Source of the DNA: Sphingopyxis microcysteis
GTDB taxonomy: Bacteria; Pseudomonadota; Alphaproteobacteria; Sphingomonadales; Sphingomonadaceae
Reading direction: 5' to 3'
Length of the DNA: 64,000 bases
Assembly: GCF_012274265.1 (NCBI RefSeq)
Contig: NZ_JAANYY010000004.1
Location: 186,001-250,000 of the forward strand
Made by a program: the position numbers and the translations under genes
The notes under the pieces: generated by a model
What the model was told of the DNA's origin: nothing
What the model saw: the letters and a program-made list of their open reading frames with translations, nothing else
Databases searched by the model: none
In this document: in pieces, positions 44,418-51,989 of the stretch
How the letters are laid out: every line of letters begins with the position of its first letter
Position numbering within the stretch: position 1 is the first letter of the stretch

Positions 44418-44597
44418 TCATCCGGCATCGCGCTGGGTCACCGGCAAAGGCTGTGCGCCCGACATGGGGGCAGGCCGCGCAACCCGGCCAGTGATACGGC
44501 GGAACGACGCGAGCAGCCATGCCAGTCCGCGGTGCAAATCATTGCTGAAATGCGGATGGCCGTCGTTCCACGTCCGCATCCAAAACTCGTCTTTCAT
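44418..44597 (-). CDS. Small protein of 59 residues, divergent from the LysR gene
   Basis: The reading frame starts at an ATG preceded by GGAGATGAGCG and codes for MKDEFWMRTWNDGHPHFSND, then LHRGLAWLLASFRRITGR and a Pro-rich tail. The N-terminal half is Trp/His rich and looks globular rather than random; the ribosome site is good. I do not recognise the family. It faces away from the LysR gene across 97 bases that contain a LysR-type box, so it may be a target of that regulator. Short length keeps confidence moderate. Confidence 0.6.
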   Translation of the reverse strand: MKDEFWMRTWNDGHPHFSNDLHRGLAWLLASFRRITGRVARPAPMSGAQPLPVTQRDAG

Positions 44598-44676
44598 CGC
44601 TCATCTCCTGCTGATCCGATGGTCAGCAGATGCGCCTTTGCGACGCTCGCCGCCAACAAAAGCTTTGCGCTATGTC

Positions 44677-44691
44677 ATAAGTCTGGCTTAT
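44677..44691. promoter_or_regulatory. LysR-type T-N11-A box upstream of the lysR gene
   Basis: ATAAGTCTGGCTTAT has perfect 5-base arms (ATAAG/CTTAT) around 5 bases and fits T-N11-A. It lies 4 bases before the lysR start and 80 bases from the divergent small gene. Binding is inferred. Confidence 0.65.
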
Positions 44692-44694
44692 ATA

Positions 44695-45621
44695 ATGGCG
44701 ATGCCCAAGCTGCCGCCTCTTGCCGCGATCCGGACCTTCGAAGCCGCCGGAAGGCTGCAAAATTTCTCGCGCGCGGCCGAGGAATTGGGGCTGACGCAGG
44801 CGGCGGTCAGCTATCAGGTGCGCCAATTGGAGGACCGGCTGGGCCGCGCGCTGTTCGTGCGCGAAAAGGGGCGCGTGCGGCTGTCCGAGACGGGCCAGCG
44901 GCTGCTCCCGGCGATCTCGGGCGCCTTTGGCGCGATGGGCGATGCGTTCGCCGCATTGGGCAATGACGAGGCCGATGTGCTGACGATCAGCGCGATGACG
45001 ACCTTTGGCGGCACCTGGCTCAGCGCGAGGATCGGTGGGTTCCAGCTCGCCTATCCCGACCTTGCGGTGCGGATGTTGATGAACAATGACCTGGTCGATT
45101 TCAACGCCACCAATGTCGATGTCGCGATCCGGGTTGGGCGCGGGCATTGGCCCGGCCTGCGGGCCGACTTTCTGTACCGCAGCCACATCACCCCGATTTG
45201 CGCGCCCGGCTTTCTGGATGTGAACCATATCGCGGCGCCCGCTGATCTGCTCAACGTCGATCGGCTGGCGCCCAACGATCCCTGGTGGGCGGGCTGGTTC
45301 GCCGCCGCCGGGGTCGCCACCGTGCCGCCGCCGCGGCGCAGCGGCATCGAACTCGACAGCCAGTTGCAGGAGGCGAGCGCAGTGCAGAGCGGTTACGGCA
45401 TCGCGTTGATGACGCCGCTGCTATGGCGCGCCGAACTCGACGCCGGGCGGCTGGTCCAGCCGTTCGAGGCGTTGTTCCAACCCGGCACCGCCCACTATCT
45501 CGTCCACCGCGAAAACCGCGTCGGCGTCCGCAAGATCGAACGCTTCCGCGAATGGCTGAACGCCGAGTTGGCGAAGGATCGCCACCGGCTGGCGCCTGAA
45601 CTTTGGGAGCCGCTGGGTTGA
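44695..45621 (+). CDS. LysR family transcriptional regulator (GcvA-like)
   Basis: A 308-residue LysR regulator. The N-terminal winged helix-turn-helix shows LPPLAAIRTFEAAGRLQNFSRAAEELGLTQAAVSYQVRQLEDRLG-type GcvA/AmpR pattern, the effector domain begins LTISAMTTFGGTWLSAR, and the C-terminus has RVGVRKIERFREWL. GcvA-type proteins control varied operons. Starts at 44695 or 44701 lack a clear ribosome site. Its likely targets are its own gene and the divergent small ORF, given the box at 44677. It lies upstream of vapBC. Confidence 0.85.
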   Translation: MAMPKLPPLAAIRTFEAAGRLQNFSRAAEELGLTQAAVSYQVRQLEDRLGRALFVREKGRVRLSETGQRLLPAISGAFGAMGDAFAALGNDEADVLTISAMTTFGGTWLSARIGGFQLAYPDLAVRMLMNNDLVDFNATNVDVAIRVGRGHWPGLRADFLYRSHITPICAPGFLDVNHIAAPADLLNVDRLAPNDPWWAGWFAAAGVATVPPPRRSGIELDSQLQEASAVQSGYGIALMTPLLWRAELDAGRLVQPFEALFQPGTAHYLVHRENRVGVRKIERFREWLNAELAKDRHRLAPELWEPLG

Positions 45622-45633
45622 CCGTGCTGCGTG

Positions 45634-45658
45634 CCGTATATACATGATGTATATACGG
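45634..45658. promoter_or_regulatory. Perfect palindromic operator of vapBC
   Basis: CCGTATATACAT and ATGTATATACGG are perfect 12-base arms around one central G. The last bases of the right arm lead into CGGAGATAGG, which serves as the vapB ribosome site, so binding here would block both transcription start and initiation. AT content is well above the surroundings. Confidence 0.85.
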
Positions 45659-45667
45659 AGATAGGCG

Positions 45668-46033
45668 ATGACGAAGCGCAGTGAAGTAAACGAAGAGCGG
45701 CGGACCTTCGCTTTGGATCGAGTATTCGGCTCTGCCCCTTGGTTGAAGCCGTCTGACAAAGCCCGGCACAAGGTAAAGGTGTTCAAATCGGGCAATTCGT
45801 TGGCTGTGCGAATCCCAGCAGGAACAAAGTTGGTGGCAGGAACCGAAATGGATCTAATTGTCGAGCACGGGCAATTTCTTTGCTACGAGCCTGCCAATCA
45901 GCCGAAACGCAAATTCAACATCGCAAAGGTGGCCGGGTCTGCCACCGACCTGCACCTTATCGCGCCGGAAGACAGGGTGTTCGAGGATCGGGCGCCGCGT
46001 TCGGGTGGGGACGATGGGGCTGACGGCGCGTGA
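45668..46033 (+). CDS. vapB: VapB-type antitoxin with AbrB/SpoVT DNA-binding domain
   Basis: A 121-residue antitoxin. The swapped-hairpin AbrB domain lies at about residues 35-70 (KVKVFKSGNSLAVRIPAG then LVAGTEMDLIVEHG), and the C-terminal part should wrap the toxin. Unusually, about 34 basic and aromatic residues precede the DNA-binding domain. Typical VapB begins at the domain, so this is an extension, and either it is real or a start later than 45668 is used. Preceded by a 25-base palindrome. Overlaps vapC by four bases (GTGA). Confidence 0.85.
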   Translation: MTKRSEVNEERRTFALDRVFGSAPWLKPSDKARHKVKVFKSGNSLAVRIPAGTKLVAGTEMDLIVEHGQFLCYEPANQPKRKFNIAKVAGSATDLHLIAPEDRVFEDRAPRSGGDDGADGA

Positions 46034-46407
46034 AGTATCTGCTGGATAGCAATGCCATCATTGCGCTGGTCATGAACCTCGATGCCCGTCTGGTGTCGCG
46101 GGCAGGGGAGTGTGACGAGGGTGACCTGGTCACCTCCGCCATCGCTTATGCCGAGGTTGCGCATGGTTCGACGCGCGGCAAGTCACCCGCCTTCGATCAG
46201 TTGCAAGCCTTCGTCGAGGAAGTCCGCGTGCTGGATTTCGACTATAAGGCGGCGCTGGCCTATGCAGCGTTGCCATTCCGGCGTGGGAGCTACGACCGGT
46301 TGATCGCAGCCCATGCGCTATCGCACGACATAATACTCGTCACTGCGAACGAAGCCGATTTCACCGACGTGCCGGGCTTGAGGGTCGAGAATTGGACGCT
46401 GCCATGA
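46030..46407 (+). CDS. vapC: VapC-type PIN-domain toxin
   Basis: A 125-residue PIN-domain ribonuclease. The acidic residues expected for metal binding are present: Asp 6 (LLDSNAI), Glu 42 (AYAEVAHG), Asp 89 ([10 protein letters not shown]) and Asp 110 (ANEADF). VapC enzymes cleave tRNA or rRNA in families studied; the target here is unknown. It starts at GTG 46030, inside the vapB stop, and its own stop overlaps the trmD ATG by four bases. Confidence 0.9.
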   Translation: MKYLLDSNAIIALVMNLDARLVSRAGECDEGDLVTSAIAYAEVAHGSTRGKSPAFDQLQAFVEEVRVLDFDYKAALAYAALPFRRGSYDRLIAAHALSHDIILVTANEADFTDVPGLRVENWTLP

Positions 46408-47141
46408 CCTTCACCGCCGTCCCACTCACCCTCTATCCCGACATGTTCCCCGGCCCGCTCGGCCACAGCATGGCGGGGCGCGCGCTCGAAAGCGGGACAT
46501 GGGCGTGTGCGCCGGTGCAGATTCGCGATTTTGCGACCGACAGGCATCGCACCGTCGATGACACGCCCGCGGGCGGCGGCGCGGGGATGGTGCTGAAGGC
46601 CGATGTGCTGGGGGCTGCCGTCGACCATGCGGTCGCCGCGCATCCGGGCCTGCCGATCCTCGCAATGACCCCGCGCGGCACGCCGATGACGCAGGCGCGC
46701 GTGCGGCAGCTCGCGGCGGGACCGGGGGCGATCATCCTCTGCGGCCGGTTCGAGGGATTCGATGAGCGCATCTTCGACGCGCGGCCGATCGAACAGGTGT
46801 CGATGGGCGACATCATCCTGTCGGGCGGCGAGATGGGGGCGCTGCTGCTCCTCGACGCTTGCATTCGGCTGCTTCCCGGCGTAATGGGCGCGGCTTCCAG
46901 CGGGGACGATGAGTCGTTCGAAAACGGCTTGCTCGAATATCCGCACTATACCCGGCCCGTCACATGGGAAGGGCGCACGATCCCCGAAGTGCTGCGATCG
47001 GGGGATCATGCGACGATCGCCGCCTGGCGGAAACAACAGGCGGAGGAGATTACACGGTTACGCAGGCCGGACCTTTGGGAGCGCCATGAGGGCGCTCGGG
47101 CCCGACCTGCCTCTGGCGCGCGGCGAAAAGAAAAGGACTAG
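46404..47141 (+). CDS. trmD: tRNA (guanine-N1-)-methyltransferase
   Basis: Makes m1G37 in tRNA, essential for frame maintenance. The 245-residue protein has the SPOUT trefoil-knot features: [13 protein letters not shown] at the N-terminus, [24 protein letters not shown] and [21 protein letters not shown]. Length is normal. ATG 46404 overlaps the vapC stop (ATGA). A TTG at 46392 opens the frame but is not chosen. rplS follows five bases on. No separate promoter can be seen between vapC and trmD. Confidence 0.97.
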   Translation: MTFTAVPLTLYPDMFPGPLGHSMAGRALESGTWACAPVQIRDFATDRHRTVDDTPAGGGAGMVLKADVLGAAVDHAVAAHPGLPILAMTPRGTPMTQARVRQLAAGPGAIILCGRFEGFDERIFDARPIEQVSMGDIILSGGEMGALLLLDACIRLLPGVMGAASSGDDESFENGLLEYPHYTRPVTWEGRTIPEVLRSGDHATIAAWRKQQAEEITRLRRPDLWERHEGARARPASGARRKEKD

Positions 47142-47146
47142 AGGAC

Positions 47147-47524
47147 ATGAACCTCATCCAGACGATCGAAGCCGAAGAAATTGCCAAGGCTGGCAAGACG
47201 GTCCCCGAATTCCGCCCCGGCGACACGCTGAAGGTCGGCGTGAAGGTCGTCGAAGGCGAACGCACCCGCGTCCAGAATTTCGAAGGCGTGTGCATCGCCC
47301 GCTCGAACAAGGGCATGGGCTCCAACTTCACCGTGCGCAAAATGTCGTTCGGCGAAGGTGTCGAGCGCGTGTTCCCGCTGTACTCGCCCAACATCGATTC
47401 GATTACCGTCGTCCGCAAGGGCGCTGTCCGTCGTGCGAAGCTTTACTATCTGCGTGGGCGCACTGGTAAATCGGCACGTATTGCGGAGCGCCGCGATTAC
47501 CGGTCGGAAGCCGGCGAAGGCTAA
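47147..47524 (+). CDS. rplS: 50S ribosomal protein L19
   Basis: Large-subunit protein at the 30S-50S interface. The 125-residue product has [45 protein letters not shown] and [39 protein letters not shown] conserved regions. It is the last gene of the trmD-rplS pair and is followed by an intrinsic terminator. Confidence 0.98.
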   Translation: MNLIQTIEAEEIAKAGKTVPEFRPGDTLKVGVKVVEGERTRVQNFEGVCIARSNKGMGSNFTVRKMSFGEGVERVFPLYSPNIDSITVVRKGAVRRAKLYYLRGRTGKSARIAERRDYRSEAGEG

Positions 47525-47560
47525 GGAGAGCTTCTCCTCTACAAAGCCGAAACAGCTTTC

Positions 47561-47602
47561 AAAAACGACCGGTTCCGCCAACAGGCAGAGCCGGTCGTTT
47601 TT
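47561..47602 (+). terminator. rplS: Rho-independent terminator of rplS
   Basis: AAAAACGACCGG (47561-47572) pairs with CCGGTCGTTTTT (47591-47602) around an 18-base loop; the T-run sits in the stem end. Confidence 0.92.
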
Positions 47603-47671
47603 CGTTTCAGACATAGGCCTTTCATCAACGTCGATCATCGGTTCGTCAGGGAATATTCTCGGCATTGAAAA

Positions 47672-47767
47672 ACCTTGTTCCCCCGCGAAGGCGGGGGCCC
47701 ATCACCAGCCGGTGCCATCTTGGGTCATCCGGTGATGGATCCCCGCCTTCGCGGGGATACACAAGGT
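47672..47767. repeat. Inverted-repeat element, CCCCCGCGAAGGCGGGGG family
   Basis: Outer ACCTTGT/ACAAGGT plus CCCCGCGAAGGCGGGG and CCCCGCCTTCGCGGGG. It contains GGGCCCATCACC and GGTGATGGATCC, matching the element within mtaB. Confidence 0.88.
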
Positions 47768-47794
47768 GGTTCAAGCCGGCGGGAAAAGAGGATC

Positions 47795-48412
47795 ATGCAG
47801 CAGCAAACGCCTTTCCAGCCAAGCAGGCGCGCCGTTCTCGGCGCGGGGCTGTGCTTTGGGGCGTTCGGGCTGGGGCGCGGCGCATTCGCCGCGCCAAACG
47901 CCGAACGGCTCGTCGCCGCGGCGCGGCGGCAGGTGGGGGTGACGCTTTCCTATGACCCCGCCTACAGCGTGCTGCCCTTCCCCGGCGGAGACGTCGACCG
48001 GGCGAAGGGTGTGTGTACCGACGTCATCATCCGCGCCTATCGCGACGCGCTCGGCCTCGACCTGCAGGCGCTCGTCAACGCCGACATGAAGCGCGATTTT
48101 GCGGCCTATCCCCGCAACTGGGGGCTCCGCCGCCCCGACCGCAACATCGACCATCGCCGCGTACCCAATCTGGCGGCCTATTGGACGCGCCAGCGTGCGC
48201 TGCTGCCCGTTTCGACCGACCCCGCCGACTGGCGGCCCGGCGACATCTTCACCTCGATGACCGGCGGACGCTTTCCGCATACCGGCATCGTCTCCGACCG
48301 AACTACGGCAGCGGGGCGCCCGCTTGTGATCCACAATATCGGTCGCGGCGCGCGCGAGGAGGACGCGCTCTTCGACCACCCGCTGACCGGCCATTTCCGC
48401 TGGAAAGTCTGA
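47795..48412 (+). CDS. DUF1287 family exported protein
   Basis: A 205-residue DUF1287 protein, a family related in pattern to NlpC/P60-type amidases, function unproven. The N-terminus is a Tat signal (SRRAVLGAGLCFGAFGLG, cleavage near FAAP). The mature domain has VCTDVIIRAYRDALG with Cys 74, and FPHTGIVSDR with a His that could pair with it. The ATG at 47795 with AGAGGA upstream is preferred over the frame opening at 47675, which reads through the repeat. Confidence 0.85.
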   Translation: MQQQTPFQPSRRAVLGAGLCFGAFGLGRGAFAAPNAERLVAAARRQVGVTLSYDPAYSVLPFPGGDVDRAKGVCTDVIIRAYRDALGLDLQALVNADMKRDFAAYPRNWGLRRPDRNIDHRRVPNLAAYWTRQRALLPVSTDPADWRPGDIFTSMTGGRFPHTGIVSDRTTAAGRPLVIHNIGRGAREEDALFDHPLTGHFRWKV

Positions 48413-48451
48413 CCGGAATTTCAAACAAATTTTGTACTGAGGAGTGAGTAG

Positions 48452-49477
48452 ATGGGTTATCGTATCGTTGTCGCCGGGGCCACGGGCAATGTCGGGCGCG
48501 AAGTGCTCGCCATTCTCGCCGAGCGCGAATTTCCCTACGACGAACTGGCGGCGGTCGCCTCGTCGCGCAGCCAGGGCGACGAGATCGAAATCGGCGATAC
48601 CGGCAAGACCGTCAAATGCCAGAATATCGAGAATTTCGACTGGTCGGGCTGGGACATGGCGATTTTCGCGATCGGCAGCGACGCGACCGCGATCCACGCA
48701 CCGAAGGCCGCGGCGGCGGGCTGCGTCGTGATCGACAACAGCTCGCTCTATCGCATGGACCCCGACGTGCCGCTGATCGTGCCCGAGGTGAACCCCGACG
48801 CGATCGACGGCTATACGAAGCGCAACATCATCGCGAACCCTAATTGCTCGACTGCGCAGATGGTCGTCGCGCTGAAGCCGCTGCACGACGCCGCGACGAT
48901 CACGCGCGTCGTCGTCTCGACCTATCAGTCGGTGTCGGGCGCGGGCAAGTCGGGCATGGACGAGCTGTGGAACCAGACGCGCCAGATCTTCGTCGGCGAC
49001 GAGAAGGATGTCAGCAAGTTCACCAAGCAGATCGCCTTCAACGTCATCCCGCACATCGACAAATTCCTCGACGACGGTTCGACCAAGGAGGAATGGAAGA
49101 TGGTCGTCGAGACCAAGAAGATCCTCGATCCCAAGATCAAGGTGACGGCGACCTGCGTCCGCGTCCCCGTCTTCGTCGGCCATTCGGAAGCGATCAATAT
49201 CGAGATGGAGGACGAACTGTCGGCCGAGGACGCGCAGCGCATCCTGCGCGAAGCCCCCGGCGTGGTGCTCCACGACAAGCGCGAGGACGGCGGCTACATC
49301 ACCCCCGTCGAATGCGTCGGCGACTTCGCGACCTTCGTGTCGCGCGTGCGCGAAGACCCGACGGTCGAAAACGGCCTCAACCTCTGGTGCGTGTCCGACA
49401 ACCTGCGCAAAGGCGCGGCGCTGAACGCGGTGCAGATCGCTGAGTTGCTCGGGCGGCGGCATCTGAAGAAGGGCTGA
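48452..49477 (+). CDS. asd: Aspartate-semialdehyde dehydrogenase
   Basis: Reduces aspartyl phosphate to aspartate semialdehyde for lysine, threonine, methionine and diaminopimelate synthesis. The 341-residue product has the NADP-binding VVAGATGNVGREVL, the catalytic Cys 132 in NPNCSTAQMV, and VSTYQSVSGAGKSGMDELWNQT downstream. Length is standard. Single gene, with GAGGAGTGAGTAG as ribosome region. Confidence 0.97.
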   Translation: MGYRIVVAGATGNVGREVLAILAEREFPYDELAAVASSRSQGDEIEIGDTGKTVKCQNIENFDWSGWDMAIFAIGSDATAIHAPKAAAAGCVVIDNSSLYRMDPDVPLIVPEVNPDAIDGYTKRNIIANPNCSTAQMVVALKPLHDAATITRVVVSTYQSVSGAGKSGMDELWNQTRQIFVGDEKDVSKFTKQIAFNVIPHIDKFLDDGSTKEEWKMVVETKKILDPKIKVTATCVRVPVFVGHSEAINIEMEDELSAEDAQRILREAPGVVLHDKREDGGYITPVECVGDFATFVSRVREDPTVENGLNLWCVSDNLRKGAALNAVQIAELLGRRHLKKG

Positions 49478-49486
49478 GCCCATACG

Positions 49487-49612
49487 CCCTCCCCTTCAGG
49501 GGAGGGCAGCGAGACTTGCGGACTTGTCCGCTAGTCGCAGCGGGTGGGGGCCGTCGGCCTAGCGCAAGGCTGACGGCCCCCACCCCAACCCCTCCCCCTG
49601 AAGGGGAGGGGC
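49487..49612. repeat. Inverted-repeat element, CCCTCCCCTTCAGGGGAGGG family
   Basis: CCCTCCCCTTCAGGGGAGGG at the left and CCCTCCCCCTGAAGGGGAGG near the right end, with GGGTGGGGGCCGTC and GACGGCCCCCACCC forming an inner stem. It lies between asd and the DDAH gene. Confidence 0.9.
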
Positions 49613-49646
49613 TTTATCGTTCGTCTCAAACGGGTAGGGATGGGGC

Positions 49647-50426
49647 ATGACCGCCCCCTACGCCTTCACCCACGCGCTCTGCCGCGCCCCCGCGCCATCG
49701 GCCATCCATGGCATCCGCGCGGACGGCGGTCCCGACCCCGATTTCACCGGCCTCCTCGCCGAGCATGAAGCCTATGTCAGGGCGCTGCGCGATCTCGGCC
49801 TGATCGTTGACGTCCTCGAACCGCTCGACGCCTTCCCCGACGCGCTGTTCACCGAAGATGTCGCGCTGACCTTTCCCGACGGCGCGATCCTCCTCCGCCC
49901 CGGCGCGCCGAGCCGCGCGGGCGAGGTCCAGCATATCCGCGCCGCGCTCGCCGCGCATCACAGCTGCCTTCTCGAAATGACCGGCCCCGGCTACGCCGAC
50001 GGCGGCGACATATTGCGCCTCGCCGACCGGGTGATCATCGGCCTCTCGGCGCGCACCGACCGTACCGGCGCCGAAGAACTCGCGGGCCTGCTCGGCCAGC
50101 TCGGTTATCGCGCCGAGATCGCCGAAACCCCGCCTGGCGTTCTCCACTTCAAGACCGGCTGCGGGCTGATCGACGCAGGCACGATCCTCGCGGTCCCGGC
50201 ACTCGCGCGCTGTCCGCAGTTCGCCGGGCTGGAGGTTGTCACCATCCCGCCCGGCGAAGAAGAAGCCGCCAACCTGCTGCGCATCAACGACACGATCCTC
50301 GTCGGCGATCGCTGGCCCGCGACCCACGCAATGCTCGCGGCGCGCGGCCTCGCGATCCGTCCGCTCGCGACGGCCCAGATTGCGCGCATCGACGCGGGGC
50401 TCAGCTGCATGTCGCTGCGCTGGTGA
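49647..50426 (+). CDS. ddaH: Dimethylarginine dimethylaminohydrolase family protein
   Basis: Hydrolase of the guanidino-group-modifying superfamily; DDAH converts N-methylated arginines to citrulline. The 259-residue protein has the conserved EDVAL-type substrate strand (LFTEDVALTF), a TGPGYADGGDIL motif, LHFKTGCGLID with the catalytic His, and the nucleophilic Cys near the end (GLSCMSLRW, about residue 254). DDAH versus arginine deiminase is decided by length and the short C-terminus. Confidence 0.9.
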   Translation: MTAPYAFTHALCRAPAPSAIHGIRADGGPDPDFTGLLAEHEAYVRALRDLGLIVDVLEPLDAFPDALFTEDVALTFPDGAILLRPGAPSRAGEVQHIRAALAAHHSCLLEMTGPGYADGGDILRLADRVIIGLSARTDRTGAEELAGLLGQLGYRAEIAETPPGVLHFKTGCGLIDAGTILAVPALARCPQFAGLEVVTIPPGEEEAANLLRINDTILVGDRWPATHAMLAARGLAIRPLATAQIARIDAGLSCMSLRW

Positions 50427-50448
50427 GCGCCGTTCCAAACCCATTTCC

Positions 50449-50521
50449 CGTTCATGTCGAGCGAAGTCGAGACACCTCTGGGCCCGGCTTCACGTCCCTC
50501 GACTTCGCTCGGGACGAACGG
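50449..50521. repeat. Inverted-repeat element, CGTTCATGTCGAGCGAAGTC family
   Basis: Left CCGTTCATGTCGAGCGAAGT, right CCCTCGACTTCGCTCGGGAC then GAACGG. The right end merges with GGAGAGGGGGG, which is the probable ribosome site of the next gene. Confidence 0.88.
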
Positions 50522-50535
50522 AGAGGGGGGCGCGC

Positions 50536-51156
50536 ATGATCCCAGCCTTCGCCGCCCTCGGGCGCGCGCAGAAAGCCCTGCTCGGCCTCCTCACCGCGCT
50601 GCTGCTCGCGGCGCAAATCGATCAGCCCTATCCCGAAATCGCGCTGCTTCAGCATATCCCGACGATGCTGCTGCTCGTCGCCGCGCCCGCGTTGCTCCGC
50701 CGCTGGCCGCTTTCGACTTCCGCGCTCGCCTGCATTGTCGCCTTCTTCGCCCTCCACACCCTCGGTGGCCGCTATGCGTACAGCAACGTCCCTTATGACG
50801 ACTGGGCGCGCGCACTCACCGGCACCAGCCTCTCCGACGCCTTCGGCTGGACGCGCAACCATTATGACCGCCTTGTGCATTTCGCCTTCGGCGCGCTGTC
50901 GGTCATCCCCGTCGCCGAGATTGCACGCCGCTGGGGCGGGCTGGGGCCGCGCGGCGCGGCGTTAACCGTGCTTGCTTGGGTCTTGGCGATATCCGCGCTC
51001 TACGAAGTCTTCGAATGGCTGCTGATCATTGTTGCGGCGGGGGAAACCGCTGACCGCTACAACGGGCAACAGGGTGATATCTGGGACGCGCAAAAGGATA
51101 TGGCGCTGGCGGCGCTCGGCGCGATATTGGTGATGGCGGCCAGAGGCAGGAGATAG
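50536..51156 (+). CDS. DUF2238 (YjdF-like) membrane protein
   Basis: A 206-residue inner-membrane protein with about six hydrophobic segments. The motif TRNHYDRLVHFAFGAL and the C-terminal EVFEWLLIIVAAGETADRYNGQQGDIWDAQKDM are typical of the DUF2238 family. No function is established that I can name. The frame opens far upstream, but ATG 50536 behind GGAGAGGGGGG gives the membrane start. The next gene begins four bases after the stop. Confidence 0.85.
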   Translation: MIPAFAALGRAQKALLGLLTALLLAAQIDQPYPEIALLQHIPTMLLLVAAPALLRRWPLSTSALACIVAFFALHTLGGRYAYSNVPYDDWARALTGTSLSDAFGWTRNHYDRLVHFAFGALSVIPVAEIARRWGGLGPRGAALTVLAWVLAISALYEVFEWLLIIVAAGETADRYNGQQGDIWDAQKDMALAALGAILVMAARGRR

Positions 51157-51159
51157 GCG

Positions 51160-51765
51160 ATGCGCAAATTCACGACCCTCGCGATGGTGGCGCTGCTCGC
51201 GGCATGCAAACCCGCGGCGGACAAGGCGCCTGCCGCCCCCGAAACGACCGCGCCCCCAATGCCCGCCGCCAAGGCCGACGGCCCCGCCGCCGCGACCACC
51301 GCGGTCAGCCTCGACGGCGAGGGGCTGCGCTTTATCGACAAGAGCAGCGGCAAGGCCAGCCTGCTCGCCTTCGGCGTCCCCCGCGCGCAGGCCGAAACCG
51401 CGCTCGCCAATGTCGCGGGACAGGCCGACGACCGCAGCACCAATGACGAATGCGGCGCCGGTCCAATGCAATTCACCCGCTACGACGCGATGACGCTGAA
51501 TTTTCAGAACGACAAATTCGTCGGCTGGTTCCTTGGCAACGAACCCGGCGCCGCCGCCTATTCGACGATGAGCGGCATCGCGATCGGCACAACCCGCGCC
51601 AAGGCGGGCGAGTCGGTGTCGATCGTCGACGTCGAGGACAGCACGCTGGGCGAGGAATTCAGCATCGGCACCGGCGACAACACCATCGGCGGCATGTTCG
51701 CCGCGCCGGGTGACGCGGCAAAGATCGACGCGTTGTTCGCGGGGGTGAATTGTTTCTTCCGGTGA
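51160..51765 (+). CDS. Lipoprotein of unknown function
   Basis: A 201-residue exported protein with a short signal and lipobox LLAAC (Cys 16). An Ala/Pro-rich linker (about 17-50) precedes a globular domain with SLLAFGVPRAQAETALANV and a C-terminal pair of Cys residues (DECGAG and VNCFF) that could form a disulfide. I do not recognise the family. It lies three bases after the DUF2238 gene and is probably cotranscribed with it. Confidence 0.78.
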   Translation: MRKFTTLAMVALLAACKPAADKAPAAPETTAPPMPAAKADGPAAATTAVSLDGEGLRFIDKSSGKASLLAFGVPRAQAETALANVAGQADDRSTNDECGAGPMQFTRYDAMTLNFQNDKFVGWFLGNEPGAAAYSTMSGIAIGTTRAKAGESVSIVDVEDSTLGEEFSIGTGDNTIGGMFAAPGDAAKIDALFAGVNCFFR

Positions 51766-51773
51766 TGGGCGCA

Positions 51774-51970
51774 GCGATCCTCCCCCAACGGGGGAGGGGG
51801 ACCACCCGAAGGGTGGTGGAGGGGCACAGGAGGTTACCGCAGCGATAGACTGAAATGGCCGCCCTGTTCCCGGGACCAGCTTGCAGCGCGTTGTTTCACC
51901 GGCAAGGTAAGCCGATGGTGCCCCTCCACCATGCTTCGCATGGTCCCCCTCCCCGTGCCGGGGAGGATCG
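51774..51970. repeat. Long inverted-repeat element, CGATCCTCCCC/GGGGAGGATCG family
   Basis: GCGATCCTCCCCCAACGGGG at the left and its counterpart ending GGGGAGGATCGC at the right, with GGGTGGTGGAGGGGCAC and GTGCCCCTCCACCAT forming an inner stem. It separates convergent genes. At 197 bases it is the longest element in the window. Confidence 0.85.
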
Positions 51971-51989
51971 CTCGCGCTCCCCTCAAACC

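Noticed and set aside
44691..44696. TATAAT as a -10 box of a leaderless lysR transcript
   Set aside because: It overlaps the start codon, so a transcript from it would begin after the ATG.
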